Assembly (NCBI GenBank): GCA_020746995.1 | Contig: JAGPXD010000002.1 | Location: forward strand, 5,642,001 to 5,706,000 | Length of the DNA stretch: 64,000 nt | Direction: 5' to 3' | Source of the DNA: Plectosphaerella cucumerina | Taxonomy: Eukaryota > Ascomycota > Sordariomycetes > Glomerellales > Plectosphaerellaceae | Notes under the pieces: model-generated | Databases searched by the model: none | What the model saw: only the letters and a program-made list of their open reading frames with translations | Told to the model about the DNA's origin: nothing | Translations under genes and position numbers: made by a program | Part shown: piece after piece, positions 20,060 to 31,341 of the stretch | Layout of the letters: each line of letters begins with the position of its first letter | Numbering within the stretch: position 1 is the first letter of the stretch

Positions 20060-21127
20060 ATGGTTCGAACATTTCTGGCCCCATGGGCCGTCTTCGTCTT
20101 GATCTACTTCACTATCGGAGTTTTGGGGCACATGTCAATGGTTTCTCCGGCCCCCATCAATCACAAGAACAACCCCTTCGCTGGCAAGATCGATTCCGAA
20201 TACAACAACCCCCTTTCCGCCTCCGGGTCCGACTTCCCCTGCAAGGGTCAGCACACCCTCCTCGATCCGTCTGAAGGTCAGCCTGTCGCCCAGTGGGAGG
20301 CGGGACAAAGCTATTCCATGACCATCGATGGTGGCGCTTTCCATCTTGGCGGCTCTTGTCAGGCATCTCTTTCGTTCGACGGCGGCCAAACCTTCAAAGT
20401 CATCCACAGCTACGTCGGTGGATGCCCGAGCGCCAACGGCGAGACGAGCTACAGCTTTACCGTACCCGAGGACACTCCCTCCGCTGAGCGAGCCATCTTC
20501 GCCTGGTCCTGGTTCAACAAGATCGGCAATCGCGAAATGTACATGAACTGTGCTGTCGTGTCAATCTCCGGCGGCGGCGGCGGTCTCGACGACCGTCCCG
20601 ACATGTTCGTGGCCAACGTCGGCAACGGCTGCTCGACAGCTGAGACTTACGACGTCGCATTCCCCGATCCTGGTGCTGAAGTCACTGTTCAAGGCTCCAA
20701 CACAGCACCGCCAACTGGAAACTGCGGCTCCGGTCCGGGTTTGACGAACCCCGGTGGCCAAAGAGGTTCCGATGGGACGAGCGAACACCGACCAGGTGAG
20801 TCTACACCTGCCGGTGCCACGCTCACCGATGTCCCTGCGCCCCCTGTTGGAAAACCTCGCATCGGACCGCCTCCTATTGAGGGACAGCCTCCCTTTGAGG
20901 GAGCACCTCCTGTTGAAGGACACCCCTCAACTCCCGAGCCGAGCGGTCCTCCCAGCCAGGGGGTCCCCGAGTGCCAATGCAGCGCTGTTGCTAACCATGT
21001 CCCAGGCAACGACTGGCCCGACTGGTACAACCATGCCGAGCGCCTTCGCCCATGTGTGTTGAACATCATTCTTGGACAGCTGGGCATGTTTGGCGTGCCC
21101 TATGTGGCTCGATTCTTTGCGGTGTGA
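20060..21127 (+). CDS. AA11-type lytic polysaccharide monooxygenase with Pro-rich tail
   Basis: Single exon, 355 residues. A signal peptide (1-23) ends just before His24, which becomes the N-terminal copper ligand (HMSMVSPAPI). The second ligand is His95 in GAFHLGGSC. The axial site is Tyr161 in NREMYMNC. Six or more cysteines suit disulfides (Cys61, 100, 122, 164). AA11 enzymes oxidatively cleave chitin with copper. After the catalytic domain (to about 225) comes a tail rich in Pro and Gly with near-repeats IEGQPP, FEGAPP and VEGHPS, then a short Cys-containing end (ECQC) and a hydrophobic C-terminus (MFGVPYVARFFAV). The tail is not a chitin-binding module I recognise. Role in fungal wall remodelling or arthropod chitin use cannot be separated. 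Confidence 0.92.
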   Translation: MVRTFLAPWAVFVLIYFTIGVLGHMSMVSPAPINHKNNPFAGKIDSEYNNPLSASGSDFPCKGQHTLLDPSEGQPVAQWEAGQSYSMTIDGGAFHLGGSCQASLSFDGGQTFKVIHSYVGGCPSANGETSYSFTVPEDTPSAERAIFAWSWFNKIGNREMYMNCAVVSISGGGGGLDDRPDMFVANVGNGCSTAETYDVAFPDPGAEVTVQGSNTAPPTGNCGSGPGLTNPGGQRGSDGTSEHRPGESTPAGATLTDVPAPPVGKPRIGPPPIEGQPPFEGAPPVEGHPSTPEPSGPPSQGVPECQCSAVANHVPGNDWPDWYNHAERLRPCVLNIILGQLGMFGVPYVARFFAV

Positions 21128-21839
21128 GGGAGAGGAGGGGTTGGATGAGATGGAAGCAGATGAAGATCATCAAGGCGGGGAGAAATTACGGAACACTGGC
21201 GAGACTGACCAAAAATTGCATGGAAATGACTTGAACGTGATTTTTCTTCCCGTGACTGTCTGCTAGTGATCGCGAGGTGCAAAGTGTGCTGCCGTCCTTT
21301 CAGTTTTTGGTCTTCAGACTGATAACTTTTCGACACTCAATATCTGATCCCGGAGTCATTTGGTACCCCTGTCTCTGTGTATAATTATGGCCGAATACTT
21401 TGATGCACGCAAAGGGATGAGACTGGCGATGCATGTCGTCAACACCTTTCGATGCATGTGCAACATCGCCGAGGCTTCAGGGGCTGCCATCGACAGGGGT
21501 TCTCCGCGTGGGCGCTCCCGCAATGCGGGGAATGACAGCTGCGAGGCGCGGGCATCGGACGATTGCCCTGAAGGGACGGGATGGTGTGCTGCCATTTCGC
21601 TAGATCGAAGCGCCACCGGGATGAGGCTTCGACTGTGCTGAAGCGAAGGGGTACGTGACTCGCTCGGGGCTCGTCAGCTTGGACTCGCGACGTCTGAGTC
21701 GTCGTCTTTCACATGTCTGTCACGACGTGGCGCAGAGTATGGATCATGTGTGCTTCTTTCCAAGGGGCAAGCTACCAAAAAGTACGAGAAATGAACACCC
21801 CAGCGCCGATGCTAAGTTCCCAAATGTCAATATCCTCAC
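21128..21839. other. Convergent intergenic region
   Basis: 712 bases between the LPMO gene and the receptor gene, both ending here. No coding signal was found. Confidence 0.4.
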
Positions 21840-23106
21840 TCACACCCTCTGATCGCCACCTTTGGCTTCCCACCCGTCGGCCCACGTGTCCTGAATCTTC
21901 ATCCACCCCACGGGCGGTTCCTTCACCGGCGTCACCGCCCGCTCGGACAGGTCGCTCATCTGGTACGCGTCATGATCGTCCGAGTCGGTATCGTCCCGCA
22001 TGGCCACAGTTGTAGTTGCGCCAGCCTGCTGCTTCCTCGTGCTTCCTGAACCGATGGTCGGCGGCGGCCTCGGACCATTCCCAGGCGCTGTCTCCCGGGC
22101 GGTATTGCCGTACGAAGACCCCGAGAGCTTCGCCGGCAGCAGACGACGAAGCACAGGCACGCATCCGCAGATGATGCCCAGACTAACCTCCACCGCCGTC
22201 CAGATCCACAGCTCGAAGCCCTCCCAGGTGACGTCGAAAGTCTGCGTCGTAACGTGATATGCCCAATATGTCCGCGCGCAGGCGGCAGCCACGACGACGA
22301 CGCCCATGCTGAAGAGGACCATGAGGCTGATGCGCTGGAAGAGAGGCAGACGAAGGCGCCAGAGGGTCGGCAGAGGGAGGAGGTAGACGATTGTGTCGGC
22401 GACGATGGTGCTGATGGTCTGGCCTGCGAGGGGCGGCCATTCGGCAATGCACTTCGTGACGCTGTCGGGATGGACGCGCCAGTAGTATTGAATGGGTATG
22501 CACTGGGTCCAGAGGACGATGAGGAAGACGATGACGAGGGAAACGACGAGGCCAAGCGTTGCCCAAGTCAGACGGCGGAACCAGGAGCCGATGGGCGCGA
22601 TGCGCAAGTAGCTGGCCAAGATGGACAGCTTGACTAGGCCCGAGGCGATGAGGAAGAGGGTCTGGGCGGCGATGGAGATCTGGCACGGGTACGTATCAGT
22701 TCCTGTAGTTTGTGTGCGAATAGATGTGTAGTGCATACCTGACGTCCCTGAACCATCTGTTCAGTCTGCAAATCCCAGACATGGAGGTTCCAACCGTAGA
22801 GCTGCGTTGCGAGGATTACGCAGACTGTCACTGATGTGCCGAAGACCTGAGACATTTGTGTTAGCAGTGCGCTTTGGAACCACCAGAAGAGGTCGAACAT
22901 ACCGCGGCCATCACCATCAGCCAGTCATCCCACCAAGTCTTGCGCACAATGGCAAGGCGCACGTAGAGCCTCAACCCAAGACAGATGAGGGCGAGGGGCA
23001 GGACGACAAGCTCAACAATCATCAGAGCCGGCCCCCTTTCCTCCGGGTCGATGTAGTTTGGCGCTGGCCAAGAGGCCTTGACCTCAGGCGGCGGTAACCT
23101 GGTCAT
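21840..23106 (-). CDS. Pth11-like rhodopsin-fold membrane protein without CFEM
   Basis: Three exons: 23106-22903, 22846-22739 and 22679-21840, product 383 residues. Seven hydrophobic helices are visible, beginning with ALMIVELVVLPLALICLGL and including TLFLIASGLVKLSILASYLR and LGLVVSLVIVFLIVLW. Family marks are the N-terminal PPPEVKASWPAPNY, the WWDDWLMV after helix 2, and a Cys pair in the extracellular loops. The tail (from about 300) is polar, with acidic and Ser-rich stretches. It belongs to the fungal rhodopsin/Pth11-like group of putative GPCRs; there is no Cys-rich CFEM domain at the N-terminus. Upstream in-frame codons reach 23211, but 23106 gives the usual family N-terminus. Ligand and signalling partner are unknown. 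Confidence 0.88.
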
Positions 23107-25081
23107 GCCGTCGCGAATCTGGGGTATCGATCGTCGTCTTGACTTTCCTGTCGTTTTTCGATATCGTCCGTGTCGACGGGGTACACTTCGATCCGCACAA
23201 GGGGGGGCCACAAGGCAGGGGCCGTGGACGGGGGAGGGGACAGGACTTTAAAGGAGCAGCTCCTCCTAACCCCCGGCCTGCTACCCACGATCGGTCATGG
23301 TTCTCCGTCGGGCGGCCCTGCCCCCCCAGATCTCCGAGCTCGAGCCGCGATGCACGTCGCGGGACGGGTCTGCTGTGCCCTTTTGCCGCTGCAGTTGCCG
23401 CTCGGCGTTCGGTCAGAGGTTGAGGGCGGCGGGACCACCGGTGGAGGAAAAGGGCGAAAAAGGGGGGCGCGGCGGCAAGGCGGGCGGCGGCGCGAGATTT
23501 TAGGGCCGGGGACGTTGCCTAACCCGTCTTCACTAATGCGCCGTGGCGCGACCAACTGACGGGGCCGACAGGCGGAAGGGAAAAAGGGCAGGCCTTCGAA
23601 ACCAGCGCACCGGACGAGGTCCACCGTCGTGCTTGAGTTGCTGCCCAGTTGTTCGAAGCGAAGCGAGGCTGGGCTGGGCGACACGAGGGTTCGTCGGCGG
23701 GCGGCGAGCGGCGAGCGACGGGGTCCGGAACCAAAGCCGGTTCATGCGCCAAGATGCTCTCTCGGAGGTGAGGTGAGGTGATGTGAGATGATGCCCGTGT
23801 CGCGTGCCAGGCTTGCCAGGGCGTGCCGAGCAGACGGATCTTCTTGTCGCGTTTTTGTTGAACTCTGTTTTTGCGAGTGACGGCGTGGCTCGTCAGGAGG
23901 AGGAGCCTGGTGGTGGCGATGGTGGAGTTGATTTATTTGCCGTGTCTCACTGGGGAGAGAGGAGCACATGGCCAGCTCCGCTTTCGAGGCCAGGTTCATC
24001 CCGAGAGAAGAGCCGTGCCGTTCCTGCTAGTGACTAACGCCGTCAACTGACAGCACAGGTCAGGTCATCTCAAAATCTTCGGATGACGGGCAGCAGCTTT
24101 GCTCACCGGTGGCCATCTGCCAGGGCAGACCGGGGAGGGAGAACATGCCACTCTCCTGGACTATCGAACGGCCTGCGAGGCTTGAGCGTTGATGTCAGAC
24201 ATCGACCTGCTGAGATGAGACTTTTGTATTCATTTCGGTCACCAACGACGTCGAGGCGCCTTGGCCCGCGCCCTAACGCCTCGCTACTAACTTTTTTACC
24301 TGTACACCAACTGACCTGCGCCGCTGTGCTAGCGGTTCGGACTTGGCTGCTGCATGTCTGCGGTGGCTCGTCGGGGCCGAGTCCGCAGATGTGTGTGTGC
24401 GCCCCCTCCGAAATATTATCAGCACAGCATTATAGCTCCCCGTCGGCCCCCCGGCGCACGTTGCCAATTGGCTTCGGTGACATGCCGGCCCCGCGAGCTC
24501 CCATTGCTGTGTGTGTGCCTGGGCTCCGCCCGGGATCTGGAACACGAGCTCTCTCTCTCCTGCAGCCGCCTCTTGCCGCCAGGCGCCAAGCGGGCTTCGC
24601 CATTTTTTTCTCCTCCCACAGCGCGCGGTGGCGCTGATCCCGGGCAATTAGACTCCTGGATGTGCCTCCATCATCAACTGATGAAGACTGGACTCCCAGG
24701 TCGTCATTATTAAGCCCCCTCGTCGCAAGGATTGCCAAGCCTTGTTGTCGTGTCGTGTCGTCCCCCCTTTTTTACTCCCCCCTTTTTTACTCCTGAGCAA
24801 ACGACCACCCCGAACGCGCCCTGGCGCTCGCCACAGTGAACGGCGAAGAGGCGTGACGGGCGAGCATAAGTATGCAAAAACAGCCGGGCCGTCGCTGCTC
24901 CTGGCCCACATGGAAAATCATAAAAACATGGCGGACATTTCTGGCGTGACGGCGTGGCAGTAACACAGCCGCGGTGAGATCCAGGGGTGTGCGTTGTGGC
25001 CAATTCCTCATAGCTCTCCGGACAGGACAGACCGACCTGCAATGGTCTCGAACATGGTCGAAGACCGGCTAGGACGGTCTC
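23107..25081. other. Long intergenic region
   Basis: Nearly 2 kb between the receptor start and the end of the bZIP gene. It holds a G-rich tract at about 23200-23240, a G/C-skewed stretch near 23440-23490, and a short tandem duplication (CCCCCCTTTTTTACTC) at 24762-24793. No exon chain or RNA gene was recognised. Confidence 0.45.
24762..24793. repeat. Tandem duplication of a 15-17 base C/T unit
   Basis: Two adjacent copies of a CCCCCC-TTTTTT-ACTC unit follow a GTCGT repeat. It is probably slippage-derived and has no evident function. Confidence 0.6.
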
Positions 25082-26009
25082 TCACTGCTCCAGGATGCGG
25101 AAGAGGGCCACGTTGTTGACAACGCAGTCCTGCTCGTAGGGGCTGCACCCCAGGGAGGCGCGGGCGTGCCGGGCGTCGCTGTGGCCCTGCATGTCGGCGA
25201 TGATGCGCGCCGCCGCGTTGCAGGACATCTGCAACGGCGAAGCCGCAGGAGGGTACGCGCTGGCATGGTGCTGCTGCGTCGGTGGTGGCGGCGCCTGCTG
25301 CTGTGGCGTGCGGCACGCCTTTACAGTCCGTTGCTCGTGGAAGTGCGGCGCCGCAGAGGCGGCGGTGGAAGACGACACCTGTGTGCTCGCGTCGGCCAGA
25401 ACGGACAGAGGGTCCAGTGACGTAGTACGGTGAGAGACGGTGTGTTGTTGCGTCGGAGGCAGCGGCAGGGGCAGCGAGTGCTCCCTCTTGACAAGGTGGT
25501 GGTCGGGCAGGGGCCCGTCAGGGTGGGCGATGCCGTCGAAGGAGCGCAGGTAGGCGTCGACCTCGGGGGCGGAGACACCGCGGTGGGAGAGGAGGGTGCG
25601 CAGGCGGGAGTTCTCAATGGAGACGTCGCGGGCGGCCTTTTGGATATCGAGCGAGGCCTGGACGCCCTGCTTCTCGTACTCCTGGACCTGGCGCTGGAGC
25701 TCCTCAACGTATTCTTTCCTCCGCGCGCGAGAGCGGCGCTGGTTGTCGCGAATGCGGCTTGCGTTTGCGGGGTCTTTGGTCTGTGCCTGTCCGAGGGGCG
25801 ACGAGAATGGTGTCAGCCGGGATGTCTTTGGTGAATGTGAAGAGAAAAGGTGCACCGCATCGCGACGGAGGGGGGGAGGGGGGATGGACGATGGCGGTGG
25901 ATGTTTGGTGACCTACCGTGGACTTTCGCGCCCTCTTGGTCGGCGGCGGCGGTTGTGTGCCGTCCGTATCAGTGGCCGACATGTCGGCTGCTGGCGTTGG
26001 AAACGACAT
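25082..26009 (-). CDS. bZIP transcription factor
   Basis: Two exons, 26009-25917 and 25786-25082, product 265 residues. The short first exon ends in a basic patch (TKRARKST). The second opens with the basic region NASRIRDNQRRSRARRKEY (N-x7-R spacing of DNA-contacting residues), followed by a zipper-like heptad region ELQRQVQEYEKQG...SLDIQKAARDV...ENSRLRTLL. A conserved tail motif, LLSHRGVSAPEVDAYL, is typical of this fungal bZIP group. The middle is rich in Pro, Gln and Ser; the end contains a Cys-containing block CSPYEQDCVVNNVALFRIL. It should bind DNA as a dimer in the nucleus. No specific ortholog or target is assigned. Confidence 0.88.
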
Positions 26010-26453
26010 TGAGGGGTTGGCGATGTTTTTTTTTTCCTGTCGGTCCTGCCTGTCACTGCCAGAGGGAGGTGGAGGGCGGGAGGAGAGGCGTCGTCGCACG
26101 GAAGAAAGTGGAAGGGACTTTTGGAGGGGCCGCTTCCAATTCCTTCCCTGGCGCTGGTGTGAAAATTCCTGGTTTGTCGCGGAAGCCAATTGATTGGCTT
26201 GTCTCGGGCGGTGCGCCGTAGCCGGTGACAGTGGAGTGGAGTCGAGGTACGGCGGGCGGAACATTTAAACAGGAAGGCAAGGGTCCAACGGGCCACAGCA
26301 GTTGGTCAGCACAGCCCGCGAACAAAACAAACGAGAAAAAATCATCGTCGGCCAGGTAGCATTTTACGTGGTGTATCTGCTCATCGCACCCACTCCCCCA
26401 CACTACCTGCATCAGCCTCACCTCAGACCACGTCCCATTGTCCATCCACTCAC
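26010..26453. other. Intergenic, bZIP promoter
   Basis: 444 bases between the SDR stop and the bZIP start on the same strand. It includes a T10 tract just after 26020. No specific site was assigned. Confidence 0.35.
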
Positions 26454-27488
26454 TCAATCTCCCAGCGGGTAGGCGTGCAGCACCTGGCCGTAGTACAGCT
26501 CTGCATCCTTGGACGCGAGGAACACAAAGCTCGGGGCGATCTCGCTGGGCTGGCCGACACGTCCCAGCTGCGACTGCTCGCCGAAGCCCTCCATCTGCTC
26601 CGCCGGCCGAGATGCCGGCTGCAACGGCGTGTGGACGGGTCCCGGCGCCACGGCGTTGACCCGGATGCCCTTCTTGACCAACTGCTTGGCCAGCGCTCGT
26701 GTGAAGGACGTGATGGCGCCCTTGGTCGCAGCATAGTCCACCATGCTCGCCGTGCCGCGGAAAGCGACTGTCGACGTCGTGTTGATGATGCTAATCATGT
26801 AAGCAGTCTGACGGATTCGCCGGGACAGGGACAGAACTCACGACCCGCCGCGCTCCATGTTCTTGAGAGCATACTTCGTCACAGCAAACATCTGGATGAT
26901 GTTGCTGCGGAACGTACTCTCGACGTTGTCCAGGTCAATCTCGGCAAAGTCTTCGCACATGATCTGCTTCGAGGCGTTGTTGACAAGTACGTCAATCTTG
27001 CCGTACCGGTCCACATGCTGCTTAACGGCATCTTCGCATGTCTTGTTGTCCATGAGGTTGCCGGCGACGAGGAGACACTCCTTGCCCTCCTTCTCGACGA
27101 GCTGCTTGGTCTCCTCTGCGTCCTCCTGTTCCTCGGGCAGGTAGACGATGGTCACGTTGGCACCCTCTCGGGCGAACAGGACGGCTACCGAGCGGCCGAT
27201 GCCAGAGCTGACGATGTCAGGGGGGAGCTTGTTGTAGGGGTCAGGGGGGCATTGCCTACTCTCCGCCTGTGATAAGCGCGTTGCTTCCTGTGAGCTTGCC
27301 GGCTGCTTTGTACTCGTGGAGCTGGTTCTTGCCCTCGAGCCTGGTGGTCTCGCTCTTGGGCTTCATGTCCTGCTCGCGACTGTTTTCGCTGTCAGTCCAC
27401 CGTCTGTGGAATGTTCACGTGGTGCGTACCCAGGCAGGTCTTGGGCCTGGGCCTCCTTGACGGGCTGGAACTGGCCGCTCTCAGACAT
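26454..27488 (-). CDS. Short-chain dehydrogenase/reductase (general-stress type)
   Basis: Four exons: 27488-27430, 27379-27260, 27207-26842 and 26790-26454, product 293 residues. The N-terminal leader with LPG and YKAAGKL is typical of the YghA/Gsp39-like SDRs. Cofactor and catalytic motifs follow: GG-DSGIG (split by intron 2), NNAS, the Ser in NTTS, and DYAATKG with Tyr-x3-Lys. The VNAVAPGPVHTPLQP loop is also present. The acidic and basic residues after GxxxGxG suggest NADP or NAD use but do not settle it. These enzymes reduce aldehydes or oxidise sugar alcohols. It is not beside the erythritol genes, so a polyol role is not supported by context. Confidence 0.92.
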
Positions 27489-28106
27489 CTTGGCGATGAG
27501 CAACTGGAAGGGGAAACGATTGGTGTTGTTGGTGGATTCACGGTGCAGACGAGACCTGGTGTGATGTGGTGAGGTTGGTTTGAGGCGGCTGGTGCTTTTG
27601 ACCGTCTCTTGGGAAGGCTCCGAGTTGAATTGGGAGGAGCAGTGACATCAACATCAATGGCTGCACCTGCCCGCGCTGAGCGAGCAACAGGAGCTTCTGC
27701 TCCTTGCCCCGCAGACGTCTTTGGGCGGCAGTGGCCTGGACTTCAAGTCGGACGACATGGCTGGAACATCGACGTCAGAACACCACGCACAGTAACGTCA
27801 TGCCAGGCTCGGAGCAAGCTCCGGATCGATGACGATGCGGCGGAACACTCGCAAAATCGGTCGATTAGCCAGCACTACTTTCTGACAGCTGCTCAATCTG
27901 CCAACTGAGCCAATTGAGCTAACATCGGTCAATTCATTTGACTTTAGCTCAATCGCACTCATTTCTCAAAGTTGACGAGCTCGAGGTGCATCATTCACAT
28001 CGACCAATGAGCAATTCCCCGCCATCCCGTTTTGGTGATGTCCCTCACCCGCCCAATTACCGCCCCACGTCCTTCAGCTCCAGCGCCATTCCCCTGAAAA
28101 TGCCCC
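27489..28106. other. Intergenic, SDR promoter
   Basis: 618 bases between the SDR start and the Nudix gene stop. A short segment near 27860-27930 with repeated TGAGC/GCTCA words resembles tRNA arms but cannot be folded into one. Confidence 0.4.
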
Positions 28107-29168
28107 CTAGCTCGATGCCACCACCCCGGCCGAGCCCTGACTCCGCGTCGGCTCCGTGGGCACCGGCAGCCGTCGGTGCAGCCGCGTCAAGACCTTGACA
28201 TACTCGGTACAGTTCTCGGCGGTCATGATGCCATGACGGATGAAAAAGTCAAGCATGACGAGCACGCAGTTGGGCTTGAACTCGCCTCGCAACATGGCCT
28301 CCACCACCTCGCTGACCGTCATGAGCAAGAACTCTTCCACCTCATCGTCCATGGGTGCTGGCACGATACCCTCCGGCAGCTCAAGGTCGTACACGTACAG
28401 AACCGTCGGGTACAGCGCACCCTTGGTCTTGTTTTCGTGGACGTAAGTCACGGCGCCGACGGCCCGCGCTCGCGACCGCACGAGGTCCTCCGGCAGGGAA
28501 GCCTCCTCGCTTGCCTCGGCCAGGATGCACTCGAAAGGCGAGTCGTCGACCTTGACGCCACCGGCCACGGTAGTATCGAGCATTCCAGGGTAAGTGAATA
28601 GGTGCGCGCTGCGGCGGGGGACCCAAATACGGAGGCCATCGGCGCTGAAGACGTATGCCGTCATATGAGCGCCTCGGGAAGAGATGCCGAAGAGGGGCGC
28701 GGGGAAGCGCTCGATGCCGACGAGGTGGTTGGCGCCGAGGACGCGGAACTTTTCGCTGTGACGACCGGAGACGAAGGGGAAGGCTTTGCCGTCGGCTACG
28801 ATGGTGTCGACGACACGCTGGAAGGCGGCGTTGATGAAGGCACTCTCATCGACGGTGGAGGGCGGCGCAACCAGACGAACCGTCTTTGCGGTGTCGTCGA
28901 TGACAAAGTCGGTCGTCCACGGGATCCGGGGCACGGTGGGGTCAAGGATAAAACCATGGGGTCGCTCGTCTCCGGGCAGCAGGAGCTTGTAGAGGGAGGT
29001 GAAGTCGAAGTCGAGAGGGATGCTGGGTTTGGGCGTTAGGAGGGGCAAGTTCAAGTTAATCGCGCGTTGGCCTGGCTGGTGTTCTTACTTGTCAACGGCG
29101 TCGATGAAGGGGAGGAACGAGTGGTCGAAAACCATCTCGGGCTGAAGAGGGGCCGCCGACTGGCTCAT
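28107..29168 (-). CDS. DUF4743-type Nudix hydrolase (thiamine-phosphate related)
   Basis: Two exons, 29168-29089 and 29022-28107, product 331 residues. The N-terminal DUF4743 domain includes HGFILDPTVPRIPW and a VVDTIVADGKAFPFVSGRHSE block. The Nudix fold follows, with GRIWVPRR-like LRIWVPRRSAHLFTYPGMLD, then TVAGGVKVDDSPFECILAEASEEASL. The Nudix box keeps its Glu residues, but the usual Arg of REx2EE is Ala. Relatives are yeast YJR142W and the Nudix part of S. pombe Tnr3, which act on damaged thiamine diphosphates; substrate here is inferred from family. The short first exon (MSQSAAPLQPEMVFD) is supported by a CTAAC branch and phase. Confidence 0.88.
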
Positions 29169-29474
29169 GTTGATGCTGGCGGTGGTGAATGTTGCTTCGA
29201 TGATGGAAGGGGGAATGAGTTGATGCTGTTGGTTCAGATTTGAAGATGGCGGGGAAGAAACGTCAGGTCGGGCCGGGCGCTAAAGTACGCCGATCAGGGG
29301 CTTCGGCCGCTAAATCCCGGCCCCGGGCCGCTGACGGGGCGGACCTGGCAGGTGTGACCTCCCATCAAACCGTGACTACATTTGCCTTCACTCTCATACA
29401 CGACTGGACACATGACTCCTATTGCCAAAAACGCTTACGATGTAATCGTCTATTCACTAACTACATATCCACCC
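29169..29474. other. Intergenic gap
   Basis: 306 bases between the Nudix start and the flavin-oxidase stop. Nothing besides expected promoter and 3' sequence was seen. Confidence 0.35.
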
Positions 29475-31341
29475 CTAGTCCAGGCGAAGGCACAGGCGGG
29501 TGTTGTCCTCAATAACCTCCCACTTCTCCGTGCCGACAGTGGCCATGGCGAAGAAGACCATATCCGGGTCCCACTTGTCGCGGATGCACTTGAGCTTGGG
29601 GTACACCGAAGGTCCCCAGAAGTGCTCCGACCAGTTGGGCAGGAAGGGATCAGCCTCGTTGATGTAAGCGTAGCCGTTGGGGCCGGCCTTCTTGAGCGCG
29701 TCGTCCATGATGTCCGTCAGGACGTGCTGGTAGTCCTTCTTCTGCTCGAGGGTCGCGTCCTCGGGCACGAGGAAGGTTGAGATGGCAAAGTTTGTCGAGT
29801 TGCGCCAGCGGGGGTTGAGGGCGGCGGTGCCCAGGTCGGCGGACGCGGGGGGAGGGCGGAAGAAGTGGCCGATGATGGCGCCGCTGTAGGGGAGGTCGGC
29901 GCGGGGGTTCTGCACCTTGCGGAAGGCCTCGACGATGCCGTCGTTGTTGCGCTCGACGTCCTCCTCGACGAAGCCCCAGCCACCGCTGAGAGCGTGCAGG
30001 CCGGCGAGCTCGTCCTCGAAGAGGTCGAGGTAGAGGTCGTAGTTGGTCTTATAGCCCTTGGTGGTCAGCTCGAAGGGAACACCGGCGGCGTTGAGGTCCT
30101 CGACCATGGGGCGGAGGATCTCGTCGAGCTCCTCAACCGTCTTGCCAACGGCAACCATGGGCACAGCGCGGAAGGTGAAGGGGAAGATCTCGAAGTAGGT
30201 GTACATCTCGTTGGCGACGAAGTGGTTGCCGTAGGAGTGGAAGATGCGGATGCCCTCCCAGATGAGGTTGTCGTCAAAGGTGTGGGTGCTGTTGATGAAG
30301 AGATGGGCGCCGGCGGAGATCGTCTCCTCATATGTGCGGAAGGTAGCGCTGACGACGACGCCGTAGGTCGACGGGCCGCCGCCGCGGAGAGCGAAGAAGA
30401 GGTCGGCGTTCTCGTCGGCGTTGGCCGTGACGAGCTCTCCACGCGCAGTGATGACCTCGAACTGGAGAGCGTTGTCGGCGGCCATACCGTGCTTGGACGT
30501 CAAGGGCCCATGTCCACCACCGCCGATGTAGCCACCCGCGACACCAACGGTAGCACACTCGCCCGTGACTATGGTGACGGGAGGGCTGCGCTTGGCGGCT
30601 GCGGCCAGGACGGTGCCACCTTGGACACCGGCGGCAATGGTAACAGCACCGCCGCGGTACTTGCCAGGACCAGTCCAGGTGTGGAAGTTGATGTCCTGGA
30701 AGCTGTGGGTGTTGATGATGAGCGAGCCGGCGCCGGTGCTGCGGCCGACAAAGTCGTGGCCGGTGTTGCGGATGACCAGGCGGAGGTTGTTCTCGCGGGC
30801 GAAGTTGATGCCGGCCTTGATGTGGTCGTGCGTCTTGGCCATGATCACGTAGACGCCGTAGTAGCCGAGCGTGCAGCTCTCAGTCGGGTCCTCGGTGGGC
30901 GTGCAGGTCACGTTGGTCCAGTACTTCCACAGGTTGAGGGCGGGCGTGTCGACGCTGGGAAGGGCCGGTCAGCACGACAGTCTCTCAACTTGATACTCTG
31001 GGCTGTACTCACTTCCACCTGGCATCGGCCCACTTGGCAGTGACCTCAGCGCATTTCTCCTTATCGTACGTCTCGACGGAACCCAGGAGACCGTCAAAGG
31101 TGTTGTAGCAGGCCGCCTCAGGAGGGATGTGGAGCTGGAGGTTGCCATCGACCTCGGCGTCGAGGGCATCCCATGCCGTCTGGGCGGGCCAGCAGTCCTC
31201 TCCAGGGTAGCACTTGCATGCGTACTCCTGGCCATCGACGTTACGGGGGATGAGGGCACCCGGGCTGCGAACGGGGCCGGCCGAGACCGTCTGAGCCGCG
31301 AGGGCGGCCACGCCAGCGGCGAGCTTGAGGACGGCGAGCAT
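29475..31341 (-). CDS. Secreted FAD-linked oxidoreductase (VAO/BBE family)
   Basis: Two exons, 31341-31013 and 30954-29475, product 602 residues. A signal peptide ends near residue 21. The FAD domain has both covalent anchors of bicovalent members: His176 in RNTGHDFVGRSTGAGSL and Cys243 in TGECATVGVAGGYIGGGGHG. The substrate domain follows, and the BBE-like C-terminus carries YINEADPFLPNWSEHFWG with KLKCIRDKWDPDMVFF. Cysteine pairs in the N-terminal extension (CKCYPGEDC) are unusual enough to note. These enzymes oxidise alcohols, oligosaccharides or secondary metabolites with release of hydrogen peroxide; the extension plus the isoamyl-alcohol-oxidase-like C-terminus does not fix the substrate. 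There is no biosynthetic cluster around it. Confidence 0.9.

Noticed and set aside
26454..27488. SDR as the missing erythritol dehydrogenase
   Set aside because: It is 20 kb from the erythritol genes and its leader and motifs fit the general-stress SDR group.
27860..27930. tRNA-like words near the SDR promoter
   Set aside because: No acceptor stem, T loop or anticodon arm could be arranged.
29865..31043. 392-codon plus-strand frame opposite the flavin oxidase
   Set aside because: Antisense shadow; the minus-strand protein shows clear cofactor motifs.
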